From: Streptomyces sp. LUP47B | GTDB taxonomy: Bacteria > Actinomycetota > Actinomycetes > Streptomycetales > Streptomycetaceae | Reading direction: 5' to 3' | Length of the DNA: 40,482 bases | Assembly (NCBI RefSeq): GCF_001746295.1 | Contig: NZ_MJAH01000006.1 | Coordinates: forward strand, 1 to 40,482 | Shown: piece after piece, positions 25,443 through 33,016 of the stretch | Position numbering within the stretch: the stretch's first letter is position 1 | How the letters are laid out: every line of letters begins with the position of its first letter | Notes under the pieces: model-generated | The model's input: only the letters and a program-made list of their open reading frames with translations | What the model was told of the DNA's origin: nothing | The model's database searches: none | Position numbers and translations under genes: made by a program

Positions 25443-25514
25443 GCCTGTGACCTGGCCGGATGGCTAAGTCACCTTTTCGTGAAGGCGATACGTCAACAAG
25501 GCGCGTCAACGCGT

Positions 25515-25557
25515 CACATGCGGCCGGACCTTGCCCCGCAAGGTCCGGCCGCATGTG
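25515..25557. terminator. 18-bp stem hairpin after ald
   Basis: A perfect stem of 18 bp (25515-25532 with 25540-25557, starting cacatgcggccggacctt) and a 7-nt loop, gccccgc. It is followed by tgtatggtcacttt, with no strong T run. It most likely ends ald transcription. Confidence 0.7.
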
Positions 25558-25710
25558 TGTATGGTCACTTTGCGACTCTCGGTCAACTCGCGTCGAACGT
25601 AACCCTTGAACCGATTCGTACACCGGCGAAACCTGCCGTGCGACTGCCGTACGCCCTTGACAGCGGGATGTTTCATTGCCGACACATCCTGCCGGGTCCG
25701 GCGGATTGTG

Positions 25711-25740
25711 TTGCTGTGAACACCCGACACGCCATAGAGT
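25711..25740 (+). promoter_or_regulatory. Candidate promoter of the parA-like/scp operon
   Basis: TTGCTG (25711-25716), an 18-bp spacer and TAGAGT (25735-25740) resemble an HrdB-type promoter. gtgtt (25708-25712) and aacac (25719-25723) form a small inverted repeat over the -35. Transcripts starting near 25747 would have a leader of about 65 nt. Confidence 0.4.
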
Positions 25741-25813
25741 CGCCAACCGTCGGCATGGTGACACGCTGACCTTGTCTAGAAGTTTCCTGGTCTCCAAGGA
25801 GGTAAGACGACTT

Positions 25814-26983
25814 GTGAATGAGTCGACATTTTCTCCCGGGGGTGGTCAACCAGGAATGCCTGCCGGGGCCCAGAGCCCCGCGGGGTTCGAGGCTGTCGGC
25901 TCCGTCGCGGTGCGCACCTTCGCAGCCCGTCAGAGTCCGCAGACCCTGCGGACAGCACACCAGAGCATGGATGGCCATCACGTGAACGCCATGGCCGGCG
26001 ACGGAAGTGGCGCGCCCCACAACCACTTCGCCGACTACGACGAACTGCCCGAGGGGCACTTCTACGACCCCGACGCCGAGTACGAACCCGATCCGGAGTA
26101 CGCGGCCACGCTCGCGCCCGACGCGGCCCGCCAGCGCCGTGAGCGCGTCGGCCCGACCGGGCGCCCGCTGCCGTACTTCCCGATCCCGGGCCCGCTGACC
26201 GACCACGGCCCCGCGAAGATCATCGCGATGTGCAACCAGAAGGGCGGCGTGGGCAAGACGACGTCGACCATCAACCTGGGTGCCGCGCTCGCGGAGTACG
26301 GCCGGCGTGTGCTGCTCGTGGACTTCGACCCGCAGGGCGCGCTGTCGGTGGGTCTCGGTGTCAACCCGATGGAGCTCGACCTCACGGTCTACAACCTGCT
26401 CATGGAGCGGGGCATGGCGGCCGACGAGGTCCTGCTGAAGACCGCGGTCCCCAACATGGACCTGCTGCCGAGCAATATCGACTTGTCGGCGGCGGAGGTC
26501 CAGCTGGTCTCCGAGGTCGCCCGCGAGTCGACATTGCAGCGTGCCCTGAAGCCGCTCATGGCCGACTACGACTACATCGTGATCGACTGTCAGCCCTCGC
26601 TCGGCCTCCTCACGGTCAACGCCCTGACGGCCGCGCACAAGGTGATAGTCCCTCTGGAGTGCGAGTTCTTCGCCCTGCGTGGTGTCGCACTGCTGACGGA
26701 GACCATCGAGAAGGTCCAGGAGCGGCTCAACCCGGACCTGGAGCTCGACGGGATCCTCGCCACGATGTACGACTCGCGCACCGTGCACAGCCGTGAGGTG
26801 CTCGCGCGCGTCGTCGAGGCGTTCGACGATCACGTCTACCACACGGTCATCGGGCGCACGGTCCGCTTCCCGGAGACCACGGTCGCCGGTGAGCCGATCA
26901 CCACGTACGCCTCCAACTCCGTCGGTGCCGCCGCCTATCGCCAGCTCGCCAGGGAGGTGCTCGCCCGGTGTCACGCCGAGTGA
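25814..26983 (+). CDS. ParA/Soj-like ATPase of the scpAB locus
   Basis: A protein of 389 residues. The first 130 or so are acidic and low-complexity (for example HFYDPDAEYEPDPEYAATLA). The ParA/MinD fold follows: deviant Walker A QKGGVGKTTSTINL (about 142-155), RVLLVDFDPQGALSVGLG, and Walker A'/B regions YIVIDCQPSLGLLT and VIVPLECEFFALRG. GTG 25814 follows an ideal aaggaggt (25796-25803). It is distinct from the oriC-linked ParA, since the neighbours are scpA and scpB, as in mycobacteria. The gene for a small RHH-like protein overlaps its 3' end by 16 bp, which suggests an ATPase plus DNA-binding partner. Confidence 0.9.
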   Translation: MNESTFSPGGGQPGMPAGAQSPAGFEAVGSVAVRTFAARQSPQTLRTAHQSMDGHHVNAMAGDGSGAPHNHFADYDELPEGHFYDPDAEYEPDPEYAATLAPDAARQRRERVGPTGRPLPYFPIPGPLTDHGPAKIIAMCNQKGGVGKTTSTINLGAALAEYGRRVLLVDFDPQGALSVGLGVNPMELDLTVYNLLMERGMAADEVLLKTAVPNMDLLPSNIDLSAAEVQLVSEVARESTLQRALKPLMADYDYIVIDCQPSLGLLTVNALTAAHKVIVPLECEFFALRGVALLTETIEKVQERLNPDLELDGILATMYDSRTVHSREVLARVVEAFDDHVYHTVIGRTVRFPETTVAGEPITTYASNSVGAAAYRQLAREVLARCHAE

Positions 26984-27534
26984 GTCTGCCGGGGGCCGAC
27001 GAACTGTTCCGTACGACAGGGGGGATGGCGCTCCAGGCGTCCACTCCCCGGCGGGGGACCAACGGCGAGGCCAGGGTGCCGGCTCCCGCGGGGGAACCGG
27101 ACGGGGCGGCGACCGAGGACGCGCCGCAGTCCGTGCCCGCTCAGGGCGGGGACGGCGACGGGGCGGAGCACGTCGCGGCCGACGCCGAGGCGGGCGAGTC
27201 CCGCAGCCGGGCCGCCACCGCGGAGCGCTCCGGGCCACGTCAGGAGGCGCAGGAAGGTTCTGCCCAGGCCTCCGGTGGTCAGCAGCGCGGCAAGCGCGGA
27301 CGCTCTCCCTCCCGGCGGCCCAGCGGGCGGGAACGGCACGACGAGAAGATCACCGTGTACGTGTCCGCCGAGGAGCTCATGGATCTGGAGCACGCGCGAC
27401 TGGTGCTCCGGGGTGAGCACGGGCTCGCGGTGGACCGCGGTCGGATCGTGCGGGAGGCGGTCGCCGTGGTGCTGGCGGACCTGGAGTCCCGTGGGGACGC
27501 GAGCATTCTCGTCCGCCGGCTGCGTGGGCGGTAG
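26968..27534 (+). CDS. Small protein with putative ribbon-helix-helix C-terminal domain
   Basis: A protein of 188 residues. Residues about 20-120 are low-complexity (Gly, Ala, Glu, Arg), ending in the basic stretch GKRGRSPSRRPSGRERHDE. The C-terminal 65 residues look like one beta strand (EKITVYVSAEEL), helix A (LMDLEHARLVLRG), and helix B (DRGRIVREAVAVVLADLE), the layout of ribbon-helix-helix DNA-binding proteins such as ParG or CopG. GTG 26968 overlaps the end of the parA-like gene by 16 bp. By position it could be the DNA-binding partner of that ATPase. The fold assignment is mine and unverified. Confidence 0.7.
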   Translation: MSRRVSLPGADELFRTTGGMALQASTPRRGTNGEARVPAPAGEPDGAATEDAPQSVPAQGGDGDGAEHVAADAEAGESRSRAATAERSGPRQEAQEGSAQASGGQQRGKRGRSPSRRPSGRERHDEKITVYVSAEELMDLEHARLVLRGEHGLAVDRGRIVREAVAVVLADLESRGDASILVRRLRGR

Positions 27535-27552
27535 CGGTAGCCTGCGGGGGCT

Positions 27553-28593
27553 ATGACCTCGAACGACGTTCCCGTGCCCGGCGGCTCCGCCGGCCGTCGG
27601 CGTGTGCTCGGCCGGGGGGCGGGGGCCGAGCCGGCCGCCTCACCGGTCGAGGCGGAGACCGAGCCGGTCGAGGTGGAGATCGAATCGGTTGAGGTGGAGA
27701 CCGAGCCGGTCGACATCGAGACCGAGCCGGCCGCCGAGGCCGAGGCCGAGGCGCCGGCCGGGACCGGTGAGCGGGACGAAGCCTCCGACGGTGTCTTCAA
27801 AGTCCGGCTGGTCAACTTCGAGGGGCCCTTCGACCTGCTGCTTCAGTTGATCTCGAAGCACAAGCTCGACGTCACCGAGGTGGCGCTCTCCAAGGTCACC
27901 GACGAGTTCATGGCGTACATCCGCGCCATGGGTCCGGACTGGGATCTCGACGAGACGACCGAGTTCCTCGTCGTCGCCGCCACTCTCCTCGACCTCAAGG
28001 CGGCCCGGCTGCTGCCGGCCGCGCAGGTGGAGGACGAGGCCGACCTGGCACTCCTCGAAGCGCGGGACCTGCTCTTCGCGCGGCTGCTGCAGTACCGCGC
28101 GTACAAGCAGATCGCCGACATCTTCAACCGGCGTCTCGACGAGGAGGCCCGGCGTTACCCCCGTACCGTCGGCCTCGAGCCGCACCACGCCGAGCTGCTG
28201 CCCGAGGTCGTCATCAGCATCGGGGCGGAAGGATTCGCGAAGCTCGCCGTGAAGGCGATGCAGCCCAAGCCCAAGCCGCAGGTGTACGTCGATCACATCC
28301 ACGCGCCGCTGGTGAGCGTCCAGGAGCAGGCGGGCATCGTGGTCGCACGGCTCAGGGAACTCGGGGAGGCCAGCTTCCGCGTGCTGGTGGAGGACGCCGA
28401 CGGCACCCTGACCGTCGTGGCACGCTTTCTGGCGCTGCTGGAGCTGTATCGGGAGAAGGCCGTGACACTGGACCAGGAGACCGCGCTCGGGGAGCTGCTC
28501 GTGCGGTGGACCGGCGGTGCGGGGGAGGCCGAGCCGGTGGTGACCGACGAGTTCGACAGACCGCCCGAGCCGCCCAAGGAGGACAAGGCGTGA
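27553..28593 (+). CDS. scpA: Segregation and condensation protein ScpA (kleisin)
   Basis: A protein of 346 residues. Residues about 85-330 are ScpA: FKVRLVNFEGPFDLLLQLIS, KHKLDVTEVALSKVTDEF, TTEFLVVAATLLDLKAARLLP, and a C-terminal winged-helix region ending VRWTGGAGEAEPVV. ScpA bridges the SMC heads with ScpB. The N-terminal extension of about 80 residues is acidic and contains near-repeats of the type VETEPVD (27655-27735), absent from shorter ScpA proteins. ATG 27553 is 18 bases after the upstream stop. The scpB start overlaps this stop (GTGA). Confidence 0.93.
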   Translation: MTSNDVPVPGGSAGRRRVLGRGAGAEPAASPVEAETEPVEVEIESVEVETEPVDIETEPAAEAEAEAPAGTGERDEASDGVFKVRLVNFEGPFDLLLQLISKHKLDVTEVALSKVTDEFMAYIRAMGPDWDLDETTEFLVVAATLLDLKAARLLPAAQVEDEADLALLEARDLLFARLLQYRAYKQIADIFNRRLDEEARRYPRTVGLEPHHAELLPEVVISIGAEGFAKLAVKAMQPKPKPQVYVDHIHAPLVSVQEQAGIVVARLRELGEASFRVLVEDADGTLTVVARFLALLELYREKAVTLDQETALGELLVRWTGGAGEAEPVVTDEFDRPPEPPKEDKA

Positions 28594-29243
28594 GCGAGGA
28601 GACCACCGAGGTGCCGACGGGGCCGCCGGGTGTCGCCGACCTTGACCTGAAGCCGGCGCTGGAGGCCGTCCTGATGGTCGTGGACGAGCCCGCGACCGAG
28701 GAGCACCTGTCGAAGATCCTGGAGCGGCCGAAACGGCAGATCACCAGGGCGCTGCGCGAACTGGCGGGCGAGTACGCCGCTCAGGGGCGCGGTTTCGAGC
28801 TGCGGCACGTCGCGAACGGATGGCGGTTCTACACCCGGGCCGCGTACGCCCCGGCCGTGGAGCGGTTCGTCCTGGACGGCCAGCAGGCCCGGCTCACCCA
28901 GGCGGCACTGGAGACGCTGGCGGTGGTCGCGTACCGCCAGCCGGTCAGCCGCAGCCGGGTCTCCGCGGTGCGCGGAGTGAACTGTGACGGTGTGATGCGC
29001 ACCCTTCTCCAACGGGGTCTGGTCGCGGAGGCGGGCACGGAACCCGAAACAGGTGCGATCCTGTACGTGACGACGAACTACTTTCTGGAGCGGATGGGCC
29101 TGCGCGGTCTGGACGAGCTCCCGGAGCTCGCGCCCTTCCTCCCTGAGGCGGAGGCGATCGAGGCCGAGACCCAGGAAGCCGTACCGTCGTTCGATCCGGA
29201 CGCCCCGGATTCCGAGGACGCAGACGACAAGACGGAACTTTGA
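28590..29243 (+). CDS. scpB: Segregation and condensation protein ScpB
   Basis: A protein of 217 residues with two winged-helix domains. Diagnostic text is LKPALEAVLMVVDEPATEEH, GFELRHVANGWRFYTR, and TQAALETLAVVAYRQPVSRS followed by VSAVRGVNCDGVMRTLLQRG. It binds ScpA in the SMC complex. GTG 28590 overlaps the scpA stop and follows aaggagg (28576-28582) by seven bases. The C-terminus is acidic (DSEDADDKTEL). The pseudouridine synthase begins at TGATG within its stop. Confidence 0.95.
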   Translation: MSEETTEVPTGPPGVADLDLKPALEAVLMVVDEPATEEHLSKILERPKRQITRALRELAGEYAAQGRGFELRHVANGWRFYTRAAYAPAVERFVLDGQQARLTQAALETLAVVAYRQPVSRSRVSAVRGVNCDGVMRTLLQRGLVAEAGTEPETGAILYVTTNYFLERMGLRGLDELPELAPFLPEAEAIEAETQEAVPSFDPDAPDSEDADDKTEL

Positions 29244-30385
29244 TGCGAAGCAGCAGCGGCAGGAACAGCAGCGGAAACAACGGCGGGAGCCGTGGTGGCA
29301 ACAGCGGCGGCCGCGGCGGGAGCAGCGGTGGTCGCGGGGGGAGCGGCGGTGGCCGCGGTAACTTCCGCGGTGCCGGGAACGACCGCGACGACAAGCAGGG
29401 CGGTCGGCCGAAGAACCCGCGCCCCGAGGAGCGCCGCTACGACGTGGGTCCCGGCGGCAACCACGAAGGCCCCAAGACCGGGCGCGGCGCCTCCGCGCGC
29501 GGAGGCGCCAAGGGCGGGCCGAAGCAGGGCCAGAGCACCGGGCGCGGCCGTTCGGTGCCGGCGACCTCCCGCGAGTACGAGGCGCGGGCCGAGGAGCGCA
29601 ACCGTGAGCGGTACGCCGGCAAGAAGGACGTGAAGCCGCCGAAGACCTTCCCGGGCGCCGAGCAGGAGGGCGAGCGGCTGCAGAAGATCCTCGCGCGCGC
29701 GGGCTACGGCTCGCGCCGGGCCTGCGAGGAGCTCATCGAGCAGGCGCGGGTCGAGGTCAACGGCGAGATCGTCCTGGAGCAGGGCAAGCGGGTCGACCCG
29801 GAGAAGGACGAGGTCAGGGTCGACGGCCTGACCGTGGCGACGCAGTCGTACCAGTTCTTCTCGCTGAACAAGCCCGCCGGTGTCGTCTCGACGATGGAGG
29901 ACAACGAGGGCCGGCAGTGCCTCGGGGACTACGTCACCAACCGTGAGACGCGGCTCTTCCACGTGGGGCGGCTCGACACCGAGACCGAGGGCGTCATCCT
30001 GCTCACCAACCACGGCGAGCTGGCCCACCGGCTGACCCACCCCAAGTACGGCGTGAAGAAGGTCTACCTCGCGCACATCGTGGGCCCGATCCCGCGCGAC
30101 CTGGGCAAGCAGCTCAAGGACGGCATCCAGCTGGAGGACGGGTACGCGAAGGCGGACCACTTCCGGGTCGTCGAGCAGACCGGCAAGAACTACCTCGTCG
30201 AGGTCACCCTGCACGAGGGCCGCAAGCACATCGTCCGCCGCATGCTCGCCGAGGCGGGCTTCCCGGTCGACAAGCTGGTGCGGGTCGCCTTCGGCCCCAT
30301 CACCCTGGGCGACCAGAAGTCGGGCTGGCTGCGGCGGCTGTCCAACACCGAGGTCGGCATGCTGATGAAGGAAGTCGACCTGTAG
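29243..30385 (+). CDS. rluB: RluB/RsuA-family pseudouridine synthase with Gly/Arg-rich N-terminal tail
   Basis: A protein of 380 residues. Residues 1-130 are a Gly/Arg/Ser/Asn-rich disordered tail (NNGGSRGGNSGGRGGSSGGR and similar). An S4 domain follows (ERLQKILARAGYGSRRACEE, about 138-195), then the catalytic domain with GRLDTETEGVILLTNHG, whose Asp is the nucleophile, and YLVEVTLHEGRKHIVRRML. RluB modifies U2605 of 23S rRNA and RsuA U516 of 16S; the scpB-linked actinobacterial member is usually called RluB, and the exact site is not proven. ATG 29243 overlaps the scpB stop by one base; an in-frame TTG at 29240 is unlikely. RGG-type tails probably add RNA affinity. Confidence 0.9.
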   Translation: MRSSSGRNSSGNNGGSRGGNSGGRGGSSGGRGGSGGGRGNFRGAGNDRDDKQGGRPKNPRPEERRYDVGPGGNHEGPKTGRGASARGGAKGGPKQGQSTGRGRSVPATSREYEARAEERNRERYAGKKDVKPPKTFPGAEQEGERLQKILARAGYGSRRACEELIEQARVEVNGEIVLEQGKRVDPEKDEVRVDGLTVATQSYQFFSLNKPAGVVSTMEDNEGRQCLGDYVTNRETRLFHVGRLDTETEGVILLTNHGELAHRLTHPKYGVKKVYLAHIVGPIPRDLGKQLKDGIQLEDGYAKADHFRVVEQTGKNYLVEVTLHEGRKHIVRRMLAEAGFPVDKLVRVAFGPITLGDQKSGWLRRLSNTEVGMLMKEVDL

Positions 30386-30410
30386 TCACCACGGACACAC
30401 ACGCGCGTGC

Positions 30411-30450
30411 GGCCGGTTCCGGAAGTCTCCGGGGCCGGCCGATGCGTTTT
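30411..30450 (+). terminator. Intrinsic terminator after the scp-rluB operon
   Basis: ggccggttccgga (30411-30423) pairs with tccggggccggcc (30428-30440), 13 bp including two G-T pairs, with a 4-nt loop, then gatgcgtttt. It is 26 nt after the rluB stop. Confidence 0.75.
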
Positions 30451-30491
30451 CGCCCTCCCCGCGGTCTGTATCCGTGACGGAGGGAGCGGGG

Positions 30492-30662
30492 ATGGACGGG
30501 GCAGGGATGGACGCGAGATCCGGGATCCGTGATGAGGCGTGTCGGGCAGTGCTGGAGGGTCCTGTGCGCCCTTCGCGGGCCGACGGGCCCCCACGGGCCC
30601 AGGAGACCCCTGTGCGGCCGCTGAGGGGCTGCTGCGGCGGTCCCGCGGAGGTGCTGTCATGA
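30492..30662 (+). CDS. Possible small ORF coupled to the TIGR03086-like gene
   Basis: A candidate of 56 residues starting MDGAGMDARSGIRDEACRAV. ATG 30492 is preceded by ggagggagcgggg; an in-frame GTG at 30474 would add six residues. Its TGA overlaps the next gene's ATG as ATGA, the coupling arrangement common in this window. It has no recognisable domain, and GC-rich DNA easily gives such frames, so it may be spurious. Confidence 0.3.
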   Translation: MDGAGMDARSGIRDEACRAVLEGPVRPSRADGPPRAQETPVRPLRGCCGGPAEVLS

Positions 30663-31192
30663 GCGCGGGAGAGCTGCTGGAGCGCTCGCTCGCCTATTCG
30701 CTGGGCAGCGTGGCGGGGACGAAGGCCGTGAGCCTCGGCAGGGCCACGCCGTGTGCCGGGTGGGATCTCGAGGAGTTGCTCGGCCATCTCGACGACTCCC
30801 TGGACGCGCTGTACGAAGGGCTGACCGGCGGGCGGATCGGGCTGCTCCCGCACGCCGACCGGGTCTGCGGCTTCCGCACGCGCGCGTGTGCCGTACTCGG
30901 CGCCTGGGCCGCCGGTCCGCCGGAGGACGTGCTGGTGGGCGAACGGCCGTTGGACGTGCGGGTGATGGCCGCCGTCGGCGCCGTCGAGATCACCGTGCAC
31001 GGGTGGGACGTGGCCCGGGCCTGCGGACGGCAGTGGCCCATTCCGGAGGGCCTCGCGGCCGAGCTGCTGTCCGTCGCCCAGTGCGTGGTGGGGGAGGAGG
31101 ACCGGGGCGTACGGTTCGCCGCACCCGTCGCCGTGCCGTCCCGCGCGCGGCCCGAGACACGGCTTCTCGCGTTCCTGGGGCGGCGCCTCTAG
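30659..31192 (+). CDS. TIGR03086-like / mycothiol-dependent maleylpyruvate isomerase N-domain family protein
   Basis: A protein of 177 residues. It shows the DinB-like four-helix bundle pattern of this family: ATPCAGWDLEELLGHLDDSL near residues 30-50 (the usual TPCxxWxxxxLxxHL signature with the metal-binding histidine) and a later EITVHGWDVARACG near 105-118. In characterised relatives the bundle binds a divalent metal and sometimes mycothiol. The substrate is unknown. ATG 30659 follows ggagg (30647-30651) by seven bases. Confidence 0.75.
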   Translation: MSAGELLERSLAYSLGSVAGTKAVSLGRATPCAGWDLEELLGHLDDSLDALYEGLTGGRIGLLPHADRVCGFRTRACAVLGAWAAGPPEDVLVGERPLDVRVMAAVGAVEITVHGWDVARACGRQWPIPEGLAAELLSVAQCVVGEEDRGVRFAAPVAVPSRARPETRLLAFLGRRL

Positions 31193-31196
31193 GGGC

Positions 31197-31237
31197 TTGT
31201 GGAACACCCTCGCGCTCTTTATAGTCGTAGAGACTAT
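31197..31237 (+). promoter_or_regulatory. Promoter and palindromic operator of the nrtR-ARH operon
   Basis: TTGTGG (31197-31202), a 17-bp spacer and TATAGT (31220-31225) form a good housekeeping promoter, unusually AT-rich for this genome. The palindrome atagtc-gtaga-gactat (31221-31237) overlaps the -10 and the start point. A repressor there would block transcription; the first gene encodes an NrtR-like regulator, so autoregulation is the simplest reading. Confidence 0.65.
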
Positions 31238-31264
31238 TAGTCATCCTGACCATAAAGGGGGCGA

Positions 31265-31987
31265 GTGCGCGTGGACTACGACAAGTACGCCCACGAACCC
31301 TTCGCCGTCACCGTCGACCTCGCCGTCCTCACCGTCGCGGAAGGCGCCCTGTACGCGCTCCTCGTCGAGCGGGGGCAGGAGCCGTACGCCGGACGCTGGG
31401 CGCTGCCCGGCGGGTTCGTGCACCCGGACGAGTCCGCGGAGACGGCGGCCCGGCGCGAACTCGCCGAGGAGACCGGGCTGTCGGACGTCTCGGGGCTGCA
31501 TCTGGAGCAACTGCGGACCTACAGCGAGCCCGGCCGCGACCCCCGGATGCGGGTCGTCTCCGTCGCGTTCGCCGCGCTGCTCCCCGACCCGCCCGAACCG
31601 CACGGCGGCAGCGACGCGGCCGAGGCCCGCTGGGTGCCGTACGACAAGGCGGGGCCGCTCGCCTTCGACCATGACCGCATCCTGGCCGACGCCCATGAAC
31701 GCGTGGGGGCCAAGCTCGAGTACACCTGCCTCGCCACCGCCTTCTGCCCGCCCGAGTTCACTCTCGGCGAGCTCCAGCAGGTGTACGAGACCGTGTGGGG
31801 CGCCACCCTCGACCGGCCCAATTTCCGCCGCAAAGTGCTCGCCACGCCCGGATTCGTCGAGGCCGTCCCCGGCGCCGCACGTCTGACCGGCGGCCGCGGC
31901 AAACCGGCCGCGCTCTACCGCGCGGGACCGGCCGCAGCTCTGCACCCCCCTCTCCTCCGCCCGTCCCCGGAAGGACGCCCCGCATGA
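31265..31987 (+). CDS. nrtR: NrtR-type Nudix-related transcriptional regulator
   Basis: A protein of 240 residues. The N-terminal Nudix-like domain includes YAGRWALPGGFVHPDESAET and then AARRELAEETGL. The C-terminal winged helix has the NrtR pattern FTLGELQQVYETVWGATLDR, NFRRKVL and GKPAALYR (about 165-220). NrtR proteins sense ADP-ribose-type ligands and control NAD metabolism. The Nudix box here looks nearly complete (RELAEETG), so hydrolase activity is possible. GTG 31265 or GTG 31271 may be the start; aaggggg (31254-31260) serves both. A palindrome overlaps the promoter. The downstream ADP-ribosylglycohydrolase starts within its stop codon (ATGA). The last 35 residues are Pro/Ala-rich and unconserved. 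Confidence 0.85.
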   Translation: MRVDYDKYAHEPFAVTVDLAVLTVAEGALYALLVERGQEPYAGRWALPGGFVHPDESAETAARRELAEETGLSDVSGLHLEQLRTYSEPGRDPRMRVVSVAFAALLPDPPEPHGGSDAAEARWVPYDKAGPLAFDHDRILADAHERVGAKLEYTCLATAFCPPEFTLGELQQVYETVWGATLDRPNFRRKVLATPGFVEAVPGAARLTGGRGKPAALYRAGPAAALHPPLLRPSPEGRPA

Positions 31988-33003
31988 CCACGACCGTGAC
32001 CAAACGCGCCGCCACCGGAACTCTCGTCGGCCTCGCCCTCGGGGACGCCCTCGGCTTCCCGACCGAGTTCAACGACGTGCGGTCGATCCTCGCCAAGTGC
32101 GGGCCGTGGCGGGAGATGGAGCTGCGAACCCCGGCGATCGTCAGTGACGACACGCAGATGACGCTGGCGGTGGGCAGGGGATTGCGCGCGGCGATGGACC
32201 GGGGTGTGCTCGGCCCCAAGCGCCTGGAGCGGCCGCTGAGGGAGGAGTTCGTCGACTGGTATCAGTCACCGGAGAACAACAGGGCGCCGGGAAACACCTG
32301 TCTGCGGGCTTGCTCTCTGCTCAAGAACGAGCAACTGCCCTGGCAGCACGCCAGCCAGATCGGCTCCAAGGGCTGCGGCGCCAACATGCGCGTGGCACCC
32401 GTCGGGCTCGTCCCCGGGCTCAGTGACGAACAGCGCGCGGGCGCCGCCCAGTTGCAGTCCGCGCTCACCCACGGCCACCCGACCGCGCTCGCCGCGTCCG
32501 ACCTCACCGCGCGTGCCGTACGGCTGCTCACACAGGGCGCCGAGCCGGGCGAACTGGTCGGCCTGCTGCGGTCGTACGCCGTCGTGAACCGGGGGCAATA
32601 CCACGAGCGTTGGCTCGGCGACCTGTGGACCCGCAGCCAGGATGCGACGCCCGGGCAGTTCATGGCGCGTGGCTGGGACGAGTGCCTGGCGGTCCTCGAC
32701 CGGCTCGACGACGCCGTGCGCACCGCCTCACCCGAGGAGGACCCGTGTCTGGCCACGGGGGCGGGCTGGATCGCCGAAGAAGCCCTGGCGACCGGGCTGC
32801 TGTGCTTCCTGCAGTTCCCCGACGAGCCGCTGACGGCCCTGCGGCGGGCCGCGTGCAGCTCCGGTGACTCCGACTCGATCGCCTGCCTCACGGGCGCCTT
32901 CGCAGGCGCCCACCTGGGGGCGGACGCCTGGCCGGTCGAGTGGGCCGACCGGATCGAGTACGGCAGCGAACTGGTGACGCTCGGGGCGCTCTGGGACGCC
33001 TAG
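31984..33003 (+). CDS. ADP-ribosylglycohydrolase family protein (DraG/ARH-like)
   Basis: A protein of 339 residues. It has the ARH metal-binding motifs: GLALGDALGFPTEF near residue 15, SDDTQMTLAVGRGL near 50, and SGDSDSIACLTGAFAGAHLG near 300. These enzymes remove ADP-ribose from arginine, other protein sites or small molecules. ATG 31984 overlaps the nrtR stop, so the two are translated together. The pairing suggests that free ADP-ribose produced here could feed back on NrtR. The 3' end is embedded in a palindrome shared with the convergent Rieske gene. Confidence 0.88.
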   Translation: MTTTVTKRAATGTLVGLALGDALGFPTEFNDVRSILAKCGPWREMELRTPAIVSDDTQMTLAVGRGLRAAMDRGVLGPKRLERPLREEFVDWYQSPENNRAPGNTCLRACSLLKNEQLPWQHASQIGSKGCGANMRVAPVGLVPGLSDEQRAGAAQLQSALTHGHPTALAASDLTARAVRLLTQGAEPGELVGLLRSYAVVNRGQYHERWLGDLWTRSQDATPGQFMARGWDECLAVLDRLDDAVRTASPEEDPCLATGAGWIAEEALATGLLCFLQFPDEPLTALRRAACSSGDSDSIACLTGAFAGAHLGADAWPVEWADRIEYGSELVTLGALWDA

Positions 33004-33016
33004 GGCAGCCCTAGGC
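32998..33016. terminator. Palindrome spanning both convergent stop codons
   Basis: gcctagggc-a-gccctaggc (32998-33016) is a 19-bp palindrome containing the TAG of the ARH gene (33001-33003) and the TAG of the Rieske gene (33011-33013, minus). Only seven bases separate the two ORFs. With no T tract it may act as a transcript 3'-end structure rather than a classical terminator. Confidence 0.55.

Larger units (their letters stand above)
25443..25813. other. Intergenic region between ald and the parA-like gene
   Basis: These 371 bp have no convincing ORF. They hold a strong hairpin (25515-25557), then comparatively AT-rich promoter-like sequence (for example ttgaca at 25657-25662, and the candidate promoter at 25711-25740), and end with the ribosome site aaggaggt (25796-25803) of the parA-like gene. 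Confidence 0.6.

Noticed and set aside
25796..25803. Possible sequestration of the parA-like ribosome site by an upstream tcct
   Set aside because: The stem would be only four base pairs, too weak to claim as regulation.
31197..31886. 229-residue plus-strand frame overlapping nrtR
   Set aside because: It is Ser/Pro/Arg/Thr-rich out-of-frame reading of nrtR, beginning inside the promoter.
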